From contig CM069872.1 of NCBI GenBank assembly GCA_036172665.1, positions 42,270,101 through 42,334,100 on the forward strand: DNA of 64,000 bases, given 5' to 3'. A program made the position numbers and the translations under genes. The notes under the pieces are model-generated. The model was not told the origin of the DNA and made no database searches. It saw only the letters and a list, made by a program, of their open reading frames with translations. Position 1 is the stretch's first letter, and every line of letters begins with the position of its first letter. Shown here in pieces: positions 53,260 through 64,000 of the stretch. The DNA is from Prosopocoilus inquinatus. Its lineage: Eukaryota > Arthropoda > Insecta > Coleoptera > Lucanidae.

Positions 53260-53609
53260 ATTTTCAAAAATACTGTCCAACAATTTAAGAATTTAGTAAG
53301 AAGTTAATGTGCATGGTGAAAACTGCTTCTGAACTATTTCGTTCTGTATAATAAAATGAAACCGCGCCCAGCGTCACAGGAAGGAAATCGTCGACAGCAC
53401 ATATTTATCTAATTGATAAAAGCTTTTATATTAGGTCCCGATTCTATTTGTGCTCAATTGGGAATTACCCAAAGAAAAAAAATTGTAACTGAATCTTTTC
53501 TAAATGGTAATTGAAGTGTTATCTGCAGGCCTAAGCGCATTTTATGCAAAAGGTTTCGTTAAATATACGAGGAACTACAAATATGTTGAAGCGATCATAG
53601 TCGGAAAAA

Positions 53610-54020
53610 GTTCTAATCTTTAACTCGTATACCCTGTAAAAACAAAACAATAAACCAGTCGAAGCCCGAGAAGTCTATGCGGAACGCAATAACCACTACA
53701 GTTCTGGTCGACTGGATATAAAAACTTGTTTACATAACGATTCATTCCGAAATAAACTCGCATTCTTTTTGCAGTAACGGCGCTATAATTGATATAAATT
53801 AAATGTATTATTCCAGTCTTTTTAAAAGTTACATTAAAGAATTATAATGCTTTCATAATTATTATTTGAAAGAAATTATAAAGGCAATTATGTTACATAC
53901 GTAATTTACATCAAACGGTTGCTTCTGATGCAATGAGCGCGAGGGTGAGAGTGCCTCGGGCATAAAAGCCGTTCAGCGGCGACGTTGAAATCTACGCCGC
54001 TGCTTTGTTTATCTTTATAC
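53610..54020 (-). repeat. About 400-bp dispersed repeat (copy 2 of 2)
   Basis: Inverted partner of 7319-7725, located about 350 bp upstream of the Duox start. Identity unknown; solo LTR is possible. The TATA-like CATAAAAGCC near 53960 is part of the repeat. Confidence 0.6.
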
Positions 54021-54537
54021 TGACTTTTACCAGATATCATAGAAATGTCCGACCATTAGTTATCTACGTCTCAAGAATCGGCGAAATAGTATATCCAATA
54101 TTCACCCTATTGAGCCGGTGATTAAGAAGTTTATATAAGTAATTAAAAGAATTGTAGAAGTTCAACGAATATTAAAGAAAATTTGCAAATACAATCATTA
54201 CAAAGCTCCTTTTAAGTAAACTAAATTGTCATGACTAAAGCCCGGATTTTTAGGCGCTTAAAAAGACTGAAATAGGCAGGCGAACAGGCAATGAAAAAAT
54301 AAGAAAAATAATTTTTAGGAGGAGTCAAAAATTTAGGCGTTTCATAATTTCTTTTTATCCACCGTTTTATAATTAAACAGTAGAGCCAAGTGGTGTAAAA
54401 ATGAGACACTTTTTAGAACTCTCAATTTTTTAATGTGTTAGAGTCCTTCAACGGAATTGATATGTCTCATATTTAACCCCGAAAAAGTCTAAAAATGAAA
54501 CATGCTAGGTTAAATATCATAAAATGCATGTATTAAG

Positions 54538-54653
54538 GGCCGGTTGCACAGTCACTGTTTAACGTTAATCTTCAGTTAGCTTCCATCTGTTCCTATGTAA
54601 AAAAAAAATTGAAGATTAAAGTGAAACTGTGACTGAGAACCTGGCCTGACAGT
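54538..54653. mobile_element. MITE with GGGCCGGTTGCAC ends
   Basis: Left end GGGCCGGTTGCACAGTCACT; the right half, ending 'GTGACTGAGAACCTGGCC', is its near reverse complement, and 'TTAATCTTCA'/'TGAAGATTAA' pair internally. Related in ends to the element at 4.05 kb. Confidence 0.65.
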
Positions 54654-54654
54654 C

Positions 54655-55276
54655 ATGCGCGAGCTCTAGACCAATAATGAGACTTTAAGGGTAAAAATTT
54701 ATTTAATAGAAAAATACCTACAACAAATTAACACATAGATAAGTAAAATGATGCTGTCTTGGATAGAAACATTTATTAACTGCAAGCTAATAAATAAATA
54801 ATAAAGTACTTATAATAAGAAAACTATCGGCAGTATCGGATTATATTATTTTACCAATTTTATTTGATGTCTCATTTTTCATCTGAATTTTGCGTCCCAT
54901 TTTTACACCACTTGACACTAACATTTTTTTACATAATGAAGGAAGAGATTATTTTTAAAAAAGATATTTTAAATTATCTTAATATCAATATTTTAGATAA
55001 AAATTTGACTCAAAAACAAAAATTTCACATAAATTTTATCAACACAATAAGAATACAATTTCATAAAGATTCAAATATTACAGAAATTTCTGGAAGTGCT
55101 CTCCATTAACATCTAAACATAAATTAAAACACTTTTTTAAACTCTCAAAATATATGATGTTCTTGTTCTTAATTGTGTTTAATTTTGCTGAATAAATATT
55201 TAATTAAAGGTAACTGCCAAATTTTAGCAAAATTCATGAAGGTATGAGGGATAAAAGTCTTGACTGGAACACGTTG
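54655..55276. other. No gene
   Basis: AT-rich. A phrase 'GTGGTGTAAAAATGAGACAC' at 54391 has an inverted partner near 54886, suggesting another degraded inverted-repeat element spanning 54.39-54.92 kb. Confidence 0.4.
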
Positions 55277-55278
55277 TA

Positions 55279-56827
55279 CAGTAGAATTTTGATTATCCGG
55301 ATCTTTAGTTTTCCGGATTCAACAGTTATCCGGATCAATTATTTTTTGCATTATGTATGTTGTTATCCGGAATGCCGGTGTTTCTGTTATCCGGATCATT
55401 GTGTAACATATGCAATTCAGCATTCTAAATTTAGAATGTTGTTCCCCTACATATACACATACGTTTTTGGGGGTTTCCCTTGGAACTATGTAGCATTTTC
55501 GTATGTATTGCACCACTGTGGTTCCTCAGTGTAGTCCCATAGTTTTTATTTTGGAAATTACTGCCGGATAAAACATTAGTACACTCCAAGGAGAAAACGG
55601 CACCTGGCAGAAAGACAAGCAAGGAAAGAGTAACGTTTCTTGCCTGTACAAATGCCAATGGAACTCATAAACTCCAATTGTTAGTTATTGGAAAATTAAA
55701 AACTCCTCGATCATTCAGAAATGCGCAACAACCAGTTGAATATGCAGCAACTAACAATTGGCATTGTTTTCTTAATGGTTTCATGGATCATTTACTAAAC
55801 AAGTAAAAGCATTTTCGAGAAACAATAATTTACCATCTAAAGCTTTAGACAGCGCTCCATCACACCCGAAGAAAAGGTAAAGAGCTAAAAAGCGATGACG
55901 GCAATATTTCTGCTGTTTTCCTACCACCGAATTGCATTCCTTTGATTCAGCCAATGGATCAAAATGCAAGTTGGTTAACGAAACTTAGATATCGCAAAGA
56001 TCTCTTGAAACATTTGTTAACATCCGAAGAAGAAGACATATCAAAAGGCCTAAAAGCTTTCACATTAAAGGATGCAGTGTTCCTTTTATATAATTCTTGG
56101 GAGAACATATCCGAAACAGTTTTACAAAAGTGTTGGAACAACATTCTTCCTCGTTCATTACAGCCTGGGCAGGAAGACTTCGATGATCTTCTTCCATTAA
56201 GCGTGTTGAGAGAAAAGTTGGTCGCAGCGTCATTAGAATCAGGACAAAAAGAAACATAAGACATGGCAACTATGTTAAACAATCTCATACAAAGTGGTGA
56301 TCATGTTACAGAACTAGAAAAAAATTAGTGGATAGATGGAGACGATGATCATTTGGATGCAGATGAAGACCTGCTTTCAGAAGAGGAACATGCTGCTTTC
56401 ACTGTTCCCCAAAACCTCGTTAAACATGAAGATACTTTGAATAGCTTAAATATTTGTCTACAATGGGCAGAAGAAAATAATGCTAAAATTATTGAAATAG
56501 TAGCACTGAGGCACTTAAAAGAAGAGGTAACAATTTTAATCGCGAAAGAAAGTGTAAGCAAACAAAAATTACATATTTCTGGAATTAAGTAGTATAGATA
56601 TGATTACGATGTTAATAGTCTTGTTATATCGGTTTATAATGTTTATGTTTTTTATTGTCTGTTCATCACCTGTTCTTTTATGGATAAGTAAGTATAATTA
56701 AAAATAGTGCTATTTATGTATGACAACGCTTTTTAAGTGCCTCTAATAAATGAATTCGATTATATGGATTTTCGCTTATACGGAATTAGGTTTGCATTAA
56801 TTAATCCGGTTATTCAAAACTTTGATG
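55279..56827 (+). mobile_element. pogo/Tigger-type DNA transposon, internally deleted
   Basis: Bounded by TA on both sides (55277-55278 and 56828-56829), the target duplication of the Tc1/mariner-pogo group. Ends are CAGTAGAATTTTGATTATCC and, on the other strand, CATCAAAGTTTTGAATAACC; further 'TTATCCGGAT' motifs follow inside the left end. At 1,549 bp it is shorter than full elements: the N-terminal DNA-binding part of the transposase is gone. Confidence 0.82.
55540..56592 (+). pseudogene. Tigger-like transposase remnant
   Basis: Conceptual pieces in shifting frames: LLPDKTL, APGRKTSKERVTFLACTNANG, LVIGKLKTPRSFRN, then FLPPNCIPLIQPMDQN (55930 on), the typical DDE-region signature of Tigger/jerky transposases, followed by the 105-codon frame 55942-56259 and an acidic tail at 56353-56592. 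The first catalytic Asp region and the whole HTH domain are missing, and there are stops near 55800, 55835, 56257 and 56327. Not functional. Confidence 0.85.
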
Positions 56828-56829
56828 TA

Positions 56830-58337
56830 TGTCATTCTGTTTCCTAAAACAGACGAATATCTTTCTTCATATTTAATATGTTGTAGTGATTTAACTTCTG
56901 ACAGAAGCTACAAGCGTCAGAGCCTGGTGCGTCAGAGTCTCGAAATTTTGTCTCGTTCGTCCGACAGAGTTTTCTGGGCGAAGAACATTCGCGTAACTAA
57001 CCGAGTTACGGGTTAAAAAAGCGAGCGCGCGATGAATGACAAACATTTTGCATTAGAGTTTACAACTGATCGTTCGGCTTATGTTTGAATAAATTAGTTT
57101 ATAGTCCGTGTTAAGTAAATTAGTGTTTTACTGTAACATTTTTAGGACCGGTTTCATAATCGAACTAAAACAGACTTTAAAATTAAAGTCACAGTCAGAC
57201 GTCGAAACAAATACGAAAACATAGTTATTTGCACATCGGAATGTGACTTTTATTATGAAACCGTTCTTCAACAGTGACGTAATGAGACCTGCCCGAACCC
57301 GTGTTCAACTTTTTTGTCGAGCCCCTCTTTGTTCCTTTTTAAATATTTCATAGAAAACATGAAGAAAATTAAAAGAATAAAATAAAACAGTATAAATTTT
57401 CCTTGTAAGCATAATATTTACGATAAAATATTAAAAGTAACACTAATGAAATCTAAATTGGTCCAAGTAATATACAGCGTGTTTACGGGAAGCTGTTATA
57501 ATAGTTAACTTTCTTATTTGAATTTTTATAAAGTAACTTAAATTAAGGGAGAACTTTTCCTGCTACGTTTTATAGTAACATCGGAAAAACAAATGATAAT
57601 CAGGTTTTCGAGATTTCAACTTTTTTAAATGGAGTTTATTGTCGGCGTCGACGGCTCCCTATGCGAACACCGGTAGTTACGGCACTGGCCCTTAATAAAT
57701 TATTTTATTAAGCTTAGCGAGTTTTTTATTTGTAAAATAAATTAAAACGAACCCAAAATTCGCAACAATTGCCCGCATCCACATTTCAGGCACAAAATAG
57801 CCAACAAAAGAACTTCTAGGCGCTTAGACCATAAAATTAGGCATATATTTAAAATAATATAAGGCTAGAAAAAATATATAGCTCATTCTAATTAAAAACA
57901 TAATCTAAACATTTAAAACTCAATTGCCTCAATGTTTTTTCTTAAATAAAATTTTAGGCAATTGTCTAAACATCCAAGGTTTTGTCTTGACCGAATTTTT
58001 CAATGCCTTGCCATGTTTGAGAAAATATTTTCTCAGAAAAAAGGCTGCCTACAAGTATACGTATATGTACAACGATGCTCACCATAAATGATACCATTTG
58101 ACAGTTTCGTAGCCTTTACGCTGAATGTTCTTTCGGGTGTAGTTTGCAGCAGGAGTATCATTTAAGTTGAGCATCATAGTACATTTATCATTGCTCCTCA
58201 ACTTTCCAAATCTTTACATGTGACATCACTTGTACATACTTTCAAGAATACCTATACATTGTTACTGTAAACATTGATAGAAAACTGGACGAGCAGTTCA
58301 CTAATTCTTGCTTCGAAGTGTGTAGATAATTGGGAAG
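56830..58337. other. No gene recognised
   Basis: AT-rich. A loose inverted pair 'ACGATGCTCACCATAAATGATACC' type (58070) with a partner near 58155 hints at another short inverted element. No exon seen. Confidence 0.4.
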
Positions 58338-58350
58338 TTTATTATTATGA

Positions 58351-58559
58351 ACTCTTTTTGTTGCAAATCGTTTTGGCATGCGGTGATTCCGCGAGCAGCC
58401 TCTATACAACTGTTTCAGCCCTATTTGGGGCTTCATCAGCAGAAGCATGGCCGCCTTGCATGGGATGACTTATTATGAAGCAAAATGGCTTCAATTTGTC
58501 AATCCTAATGCAATGGCAGGTCAAAGAGCGATCGTAAGATGTCGCTGTTTAAACTATTC
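58351..58559 (-). mobile_element. Hammerhead-bearing short retroelement, copy 3
   Basis: A 209-bp insertion with a perfect 13-bp target duplication TTTATTATTATGA at 58338-58350 and 58560-58572. On the minus strand it ends GCAACAAAAAGAGT. It includes a segment with 'GCATGGCCGCCTTGCATGGG' that is shared with the 46.8-kb copy but deleted from the 16-kb copy. Confidence 0.82.
58398..58446 (-). ncRNA. Type I hammerhead ribozyme (copy 3)
   Basis: Minus strand: GCTTCTG (stem I), CTGATGA core, AGCCC-CAAATA-GGGCT stem II, GAAA, C-AGTT-G stem III, UA, then TAGAGGC (stem I). The core is intact. Stem I now has two G-U pairs, one next to the cleavage site, so activity may be reduced. Confidence 0.72.
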
Positions 58560-58959
58560 TTTATTATTATGATCTTTGATTGCTGATATTTGATTCTTTA
58601 ATGATTCATATCGCCGAGCCAACTTGGCTTCAACCTGCCGGAGTGGAAGTCGATGAACAAAAGTAACGTTTATGCTTCATTAAAATAACAATTAGTCGAA
58701 CAGTAAATTTTTAACAATGCCATTTTTTTAAGTGTGTGGACGCTTCAAAATTCCATAAACTGTTACCGCGAACTTGCCGAGGTAATGAATTGATCGGAAG
58801 AATTTTGAAACGAACTTTTAGTCAACGAACAACTTTTTTCTTTTGGACGATCGTTTTGGCCCGAAATTTCGGCCAACTTGGCTAAAAAAAAAACTCTGGG
58901 AGATTTTCGTTTTCTTACAACCACCAGACATACTGAAGAAACATGATTAATAGAAACGC

Positions 58960-59720
58960 TTCATAAGTCCAAAATGTCGATTTCAAATTTCCATTTGGTT
59001 TCCAAATCAGACCAATAAGGACGGCAATAAAAAAATAAAACGAACAACGTGAGGCAAGTCCAAATGCGTAGAAGTCCAAATTTGAACTTCGTGAAGGACA
59101 ATTGAAGAAAACTGGTTTCATCTTTAACGTTTTCTTAAAGTTCAAGTAAAGTCCAAACACGGACTTGGATTTTCCCAAATTTAAATCTCAAAGTGATAAT
59201 CGGTTCGTAAACGTAATGCGCGCAAGAAATTTCGTATAATCCAGGATGCACGCTTAGACTTCGTACGTCCAAATTGCAACGTAGAATTATTAAAATTGAC
59301 GCAGATTATAATTTCCGAGAAATCAGATTTTAAACAAAACAAAACACGACTGGGAATTTTCAGAAAACACGCGGCAAGTCCACATTTGGACTTAAAAATT
59401 CCCCCGGCAAAATATTTCGAAAAGAAATAATCAAATAAATCTGTTCAACCCACAAACGAAGCGTGCATTGGTCCAAAACAAGAGGTACGAATGGAAAAAC
59501 GCTGCCGATCAGTCCAATTTTTTTTTAACAATTGCACCATCGCATTTTCATTTGTTTGTAAACGTAATGTTTCACATGAATTAATTGTCGCAATTGAAAA
59601 ATATCGAATCGAATCGAATCTGCATAAGTCCAAACTCGAACAGGCACGTTTCCTTGAAACAAGAGACAGTCGAAACGTCTGCGTGAAGTAAGTTCAACAA
59701 GTCCGAATTTGCGCGGAGTA
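58960..59720. repeat. Cluster of AAGTCCAAA motifs
   Basis: About ten close matches to (A)AGTCCAAA on the plus strand within 750 bp (near 58967, 59053, 59069, 59150, 59271, 59374, 59470, 59510, 59626 and 59699), with some inverted neighbours such as TTTGGACTT. Spacing is irregular. The 87-codon minus-strand frame at 58915-59178 contains several of them and has no recognised domain. Confidence 0.55.
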
Positions 59721-60575
59721 AGTTTTCTGTATTTTAATGATGAAAATGGCCAACTCACGTTACATCCATTACCCCACTTAGTGCAAGAATTCACTACTTG
59801 ATGGGAAATGAGCTTCAAAAACTACTAAGTAAGTAAACAAGTAAGAAATTTATTTATTTCGGAAACATATGTATAGACACATAAAAAATGCAGAAAATAC
59901 AAATGCTGAAAACATCAAAGGAAACATTTAACAAGAGTTGCTCATGCAAAGCAATACATTTTTAAATACTTCGATGCATGTGTAATCTCATCCTAAATTA
60001 AAAATAAAAAACAAATATTTTTAATTTATTTTACCCATTAGAATTGTGTTACACTTGACATTTCCGTAAACCTTCTAGTACATACAAGATCTGAAATTTG
60101 CATGTACCAAACTGTGCACGCAACTGTACATATCAGATGTGCCATACAACGCATATAAAATCACGATTGGAATCGTGGTGTACTTAACTGAAATTCCATT
60201 ATATGATTAGACTACTTCGTAAACGATCGTAGGTGCTAACTTGCCGTGGCGCACCCGGTATAAGACTTCTTCTTATATTGCACCTTTTCCTTTAACAGAC
60301 AAATAGTGCCTTCATAAAAAACATCGAAATTCTTGAATGATTACTGTAATCATATGTGTTGTTGTTACTTCGCTAATTGAAAAAAACGTGCATGTTTGCT
60401 CGAAATTTTAAGCAAACATGCGGAACAGTCAACATCAATAGGTCCGTATTTTGTAATTGCAAACAGTGATAAATACCAGAAGAGTTAGCGTTTCGCTTCC
60501 TACTACATAGTACTATACCACACGAACAAATATTTGTCAGTGCACGCAAACATGTTGCTTCATTTTGTATAATAA
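59721..60575. other. No gene recognised
   Basis: AT-rich intergenic sequence downstream (in minus orientation) of the secreted-protein gene. Nothing else supported. Confidence 0.45.
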
Positions 60576-60581
60576 TTTATT
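60576..60581 (-). terminator. Candidate polyadenylation signal of the secreted-protein gene
   Basis: AATAAA on the minus strand, about 150 bp beyond the stop codon. Confidence 0.5.
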
Positions 60582-60728
60582 CAAATCTATTCATTCGGTA
60601 CATTAAAAATAAATACGCAAGTAAAAAAAAAATAGTTTAAATAAATAATGACTTAAAGCTATACAGAGAGATTGATTATAAATTAAATAAATAAGCGACG
60701 AAGTGGGTTTGTGGAGGAATAGAAGCGT

Positions 60729-62794
60729 TTATGGTACGTGAGGGAAATCACGATCCATGTAGTAAGGGTAGCCGTAGGAAGGATATCCGTAAGGATAGCC
60801 TTGTTTTTGAGGACGATTAGATTGTCGTCTGTTGTTGTTGTTGTTGGTATTTCTGTTATTTTTTTTGTTTTGGTAAACTCTGCGCCTTTGGGCTACTTGC
60901 TGTCTGTACGCGAACAATGGCCTGAAGACAATGCTGGATGCCGTATCCATTATTTCATCTTTTGAACGTACTTCCCTGCGGTTCTCAACAGGGATGGGGA
61001 CATTTTTAGGCTCACTTGCTTCAGCTGTGCCCACACTAACGGAATGATCCACGGGGGGTAATTTCGCATTTTCTTTCTCTAAGGGCAGTGCAAGGGCGAC
61101 GGTTGCAACAAAGCAACAAATCTAAAAGAAAATAAGCATAATTAAAATCAAAAATTCCTTTAAGTTAAGGAGATAATTTAACCTATTAACAAGTGCTAGT
61201 TTATGAATAATGTGAACTCTTTTTTTTAGTTCAAAAAGTATTTCTCGCACAGTAATTCAGGGTCGTCGTAACGGAGCATAAATGCAAGAAAAGTTCAAAA
61301 CCGAAACGCAAATATTAGTGTAAACTGTTACTAGGAAATATTGTCAAACGGTTTTGCGTGTTTGCCAAGTAAAAAACTACTTGAGAATTCCTTTTACCCG
61401 GAATTTTGTACTAAATAAAATAATTTTGAAGATAAACATTGAATTTATTTATTTTTCTTCCTATGTACTTACATGTTCATAATATTTATAATTTTAGAAA
61501 TTGTTCATTTGATGTTAAAGTACTTTGACCAGCACTTTGTAATCGTAAACATTCAGATAAAAGAAATTCCCAGGATTCCCCAATTTATTATCTGTTTGTT
61601 TTATGTAATTTATGCGGAATTGAAACGCACGTAAAATATAGTAGATAAAAAAAAAAACTTAGTTATGGACGTATGTTTTATTGATCTTAAGAACAAACAA
61701 AATTAAGGTATTGTGAATCCGGTTATTGCATTAAATGTTTTTATGTGTTATGACTGTTATGAGGAACAAAAGAATTTTAATTGTTTAATGTTTGAATATT
61801 TTTCTAATTGTTTATTTTCAAATTGGATGCTAAAACCAATACGCGAAAGAAGAAAGCTGCAAATTTCACTGACGCATTTCAACGGAAAAAGAAACTTCAA
61901 TCGTCCTGCCAAACTTTCAAGTTGATTAAACAATTATTGTATACATATTTTTTTGTTATGGGAAGTTCGCTTCGCACTTGCTTCATAAATAAAAAAATAA
62001 ATAAGCGATAACAAATTTGTCCGTTGTTTTTTTTTGAAGAAGATTTTTGTTTTATATTTTTAATTGTTTGCTCGCGTGCTTGCGTCACATCTGTTAAAAC
62101 AAAATGCGAATAAACAAGACATTAACAAACTCTGTCAACACCGAGCAAATTAATGTTAATTTTATAAAAGAATAATCACAAAATGTTTTTCTTTTCTATT
62201 AAAGCAACGAATTTGTTTTGTCGCTTTTGTTTAAGGTTCATCATCGCTTAAAAATAAAAGGGAATGGAAAATTATTATATTGGTACATATGTATTTATTT
62301 AAAAAAAAATATATAGAAATAAATAATTTAATGGAGTCAATAAAAAAATGTAATTTAAACTACGTACATAAAAGAAACCACAAAGGAAAATAATTCGGTT
62401 TTGTGTTTTAAATATTTAAAAATAAAAATTAATTAATTAAAAATATAAATAAAATTGCTTGACTTAATTTAAATTAAGCGAACAGTATCAAGAGTATTTT
62501 TCTACATTTTTAATTTTAACAGTGTTCACATATAGAATAAATTGTCGGAACAAGGAAATCAATAAGAAACTCAACTCAAATATTTGCAAACTAGCACAGC
62601 GTTACTAATAAACAAACACTTACTTCGAAGCAAATTTTCCATTTTTTTTTAATGTAAACAACAAAATTTGCTGAATTAGTAAAGTATATGATAGTGTTTC
62701 TGCCAATATTTAGTTGATGTTTCTTTGCAATTATTTAAAAATGAAAGAAAAAAATTTAAAATTTTTAAAAACTTACCAAAATATGAGGCAGCAT
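60729..62794 (-). CDS. Small secreted Asn/Tyr-rich protein, function unknown
   Basis: Two exons, 62777-62794 and 60729-61121, joined by a 1,655-bp GT-AG intron, give 136 aa. Exon 1 encodes just MLPHIL; with exon 2 it forms a clear signal peptide (MLPHILICCFVATVALA, cleavage likely before LPLEKEN). The mature part is acidic at first, then basic (RRR, KK, RR sites), with a run of Asn (NRNTNNNNNRRQ) and a C-terminal Gly-Tyr-Pro repeat (GYPYGYPSYGYPYY). No cysteine in the mature chain and no known domain. Split signal peptide after a tiny first exon is common in insect cuticular and other secreted proteins. It could be a structural/matrix protein or a peptide precursor; I do not recognise the family. 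Confidence 0.8.
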
Positions 62795-62900
62795 TCTTGA
62801 AGATCACCAAACTGTAGTAACTGTAGTAAGTAGATGAAGATACTTGAATGTTACTTCTGTGCTGGTCAGAATGTTATAAATCCAATGTTGGCAGGTGCCA

Positions 62901-62908
62901 AATATATA
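62901..62908 (-). promoter_or_regulatory. Candidate TATA box of the secreted-protein gene
   Basis: TATATATT on the minus strand, about 105 bp upstream of the start codon, which would leave a 5' leader of about 75 nt. The same bases also read TATATAAA on the other strand, so orientation is not certain. Confidence 0.4.
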
Positions 62909-62909
62909 A

Positions 62910-64000
62910 AGGATGCCAAACGCAAACAAATTGAAATTCAAGTTAAAGACGACTCATGCTTCCGTTTACTTATCAATTAGCTACCATTCTAGATAAACAC
63001 TAATTTTTTAATGCTGCGGTACGTTACGATTTCGGTTGTCGTAAAACGACCATAAATATCTGTACGTTTCAGGTAAATGTATTTTTAAACCGGCTAATTG
63101 GGCGTAATTTACCTCTTTTTTTTACTGTTCTTGGGGCTTTCGAATTTTATGTTAATTTTAGCAAGAATTGCTACTTATTAGTGAGTTGCTCGGTTCAACG
63201 GTTATCGTAAAACCGATGACGATAAGGTGAAACCACAATTACAAGTTACTTTTTTTTATATAAATTAAGATATTGGCGAAATTAATTTCCGAGTAAAATG
63301 AGTAAAATGGCGACTAAAAAAAAATCATAGTTCCGTTCTGTAGAATATTATTTGTCATAAAATACACTCTTAATTAACATGTACGCGCTGTTCGGAAATA
63401 TGTATTTTCTAACTGATGACACCTTCTGGAATTGTGCAAATCTTGTTTTTAAAAAACATGAAGAAGCAAAACAACGTTACTTAGAAATAATGTATTATTC
63501 AAGAATACAAAGTACATATTTTTGTGATATACATATTTGTTATTAATGTTATGGAGCTTATTTATTTACATATTTCACTTTTCAATTTTGTTTATTGCGT
63601 GGGTCGATTAATCCATTACTTCCTTATGTACATATTTTTATCATTATTTTTCAGAAGAATTTTCATTTAATTGTTTTCAAATCTTTATTCAGTTGTAAAA
63701 GTATAGAAGTTTACAATCTAGAAAAAATATATTGATTGACATTATTATTAATACAGGCATTTAAGTATATTTAATAGAGCAGTCGGTCTAAGTATGCACA
63801 GCAATTCACTCATTAAAAAAGCGAAGCAAATATAATCTATAAAATAATTCCTGACTTTACTAAATTAATTATTTTACATAATGAAATACTCCTAAGTGGT
63901 AAAATAATGAACTTCTCTTTGGATGTACAACGGATTTTTTTAAGAAACAAGCAGCTTTTCTTCTGCTGATACGCAGAGAACGGTTTTATATATTTTGTTC
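62910..64000. other. No gene recognised
   Basis: AT-rich DNA upstream of the secreted-protein gene. No exon, RNA gene or clear repeat seen up to the end of the window. Confidence 0.45.

Noticed and set aside
58915..59178. 87-codon minus-strand frame as a gene
   Set aside because: It runs through the AGTCCAAA motif cluster, has no domain and no supporting signals.

Overview
This is AT-rich animal nuclear DNA, most likely from an insect and, by inference, a beetle. The genes are split by short GT-AG introns of about 50-60 bp mixed with long repeat-filled ones, and the intergenic space is full of palindromic (foldback) repeats and short inverted-repeat elements. No rRNA, tRNA, CRISPR or bacterial gene structure was seen.

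Layout. From 1 to about 23.7 kb there is no convincing gene. This part is a repeat landscape: long inverted repeats, several dispersed foldback families, MITEs, and two sequences that fit hammerhead ribozymes. From 23.79 to 26.0 kb (+) lies an alpha-tubulin gene; seven coding exons plus an unseen ATG exon give exactly 450 residues. It converges on a peroxisomal acyl-CoA oxidase gene (26.14-28.82 kb, -, ten exons, 664 aa), with only about 140 bp between the two stop codons. About 4 kb holding the 3' half of the tubulin gene and the whole oxidase gene is duplicated in tandem at 30.94-35.07 kb. The second oxidase is intact (663 aa). The second tubulin is a 5'-truncated pseudogene with a stop, a splice-site deletion and a MITE in an exon. 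From 35.1 to 39.9 kb the DNA is noncoding and strongly strand-asymmetric, including a 1.13-kb T-rich tandem duplication.

From 39.98 to 53.26 kb (-) lies a complete dual oxidase (Duox) gene: 21 exons in a continuous frame, 1,598 aa, with signal peptide, peroxidase domain, EF hands, heme-binding membrane core and FAD/NADPH domain. Its 7-kb intron 4 carries a foldback-like element with tandem repeats in its arms, itself interrupted by a hammerhead-bearing insertion. Downstream come a deleted pogo/Tigger transposon (55.28-56.83 kb, TA flanks), another hammerhead retroelement copy (58.35-58.56 kb) and a two-exon gene for a small secreted Asn/Tyr-rich protein (60.73-62.79 kb, -).

The most interesting signal is a short interspersed element (about 180-210 bp in its simple copies) that contains a type I hammerhead ribozyme. 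The simple copies at 16.3 and 58.4 kb have perfect 13-bp target-site duplications, and the composite 45.3-46.9 kb copy has a 12-bp one. It behaves like a small non-autonomous retroelement (retrozyme-like). In the Duox intron, the ribozyme copy lying in the sense orientation has a damaged core while the antisense copy is intact.
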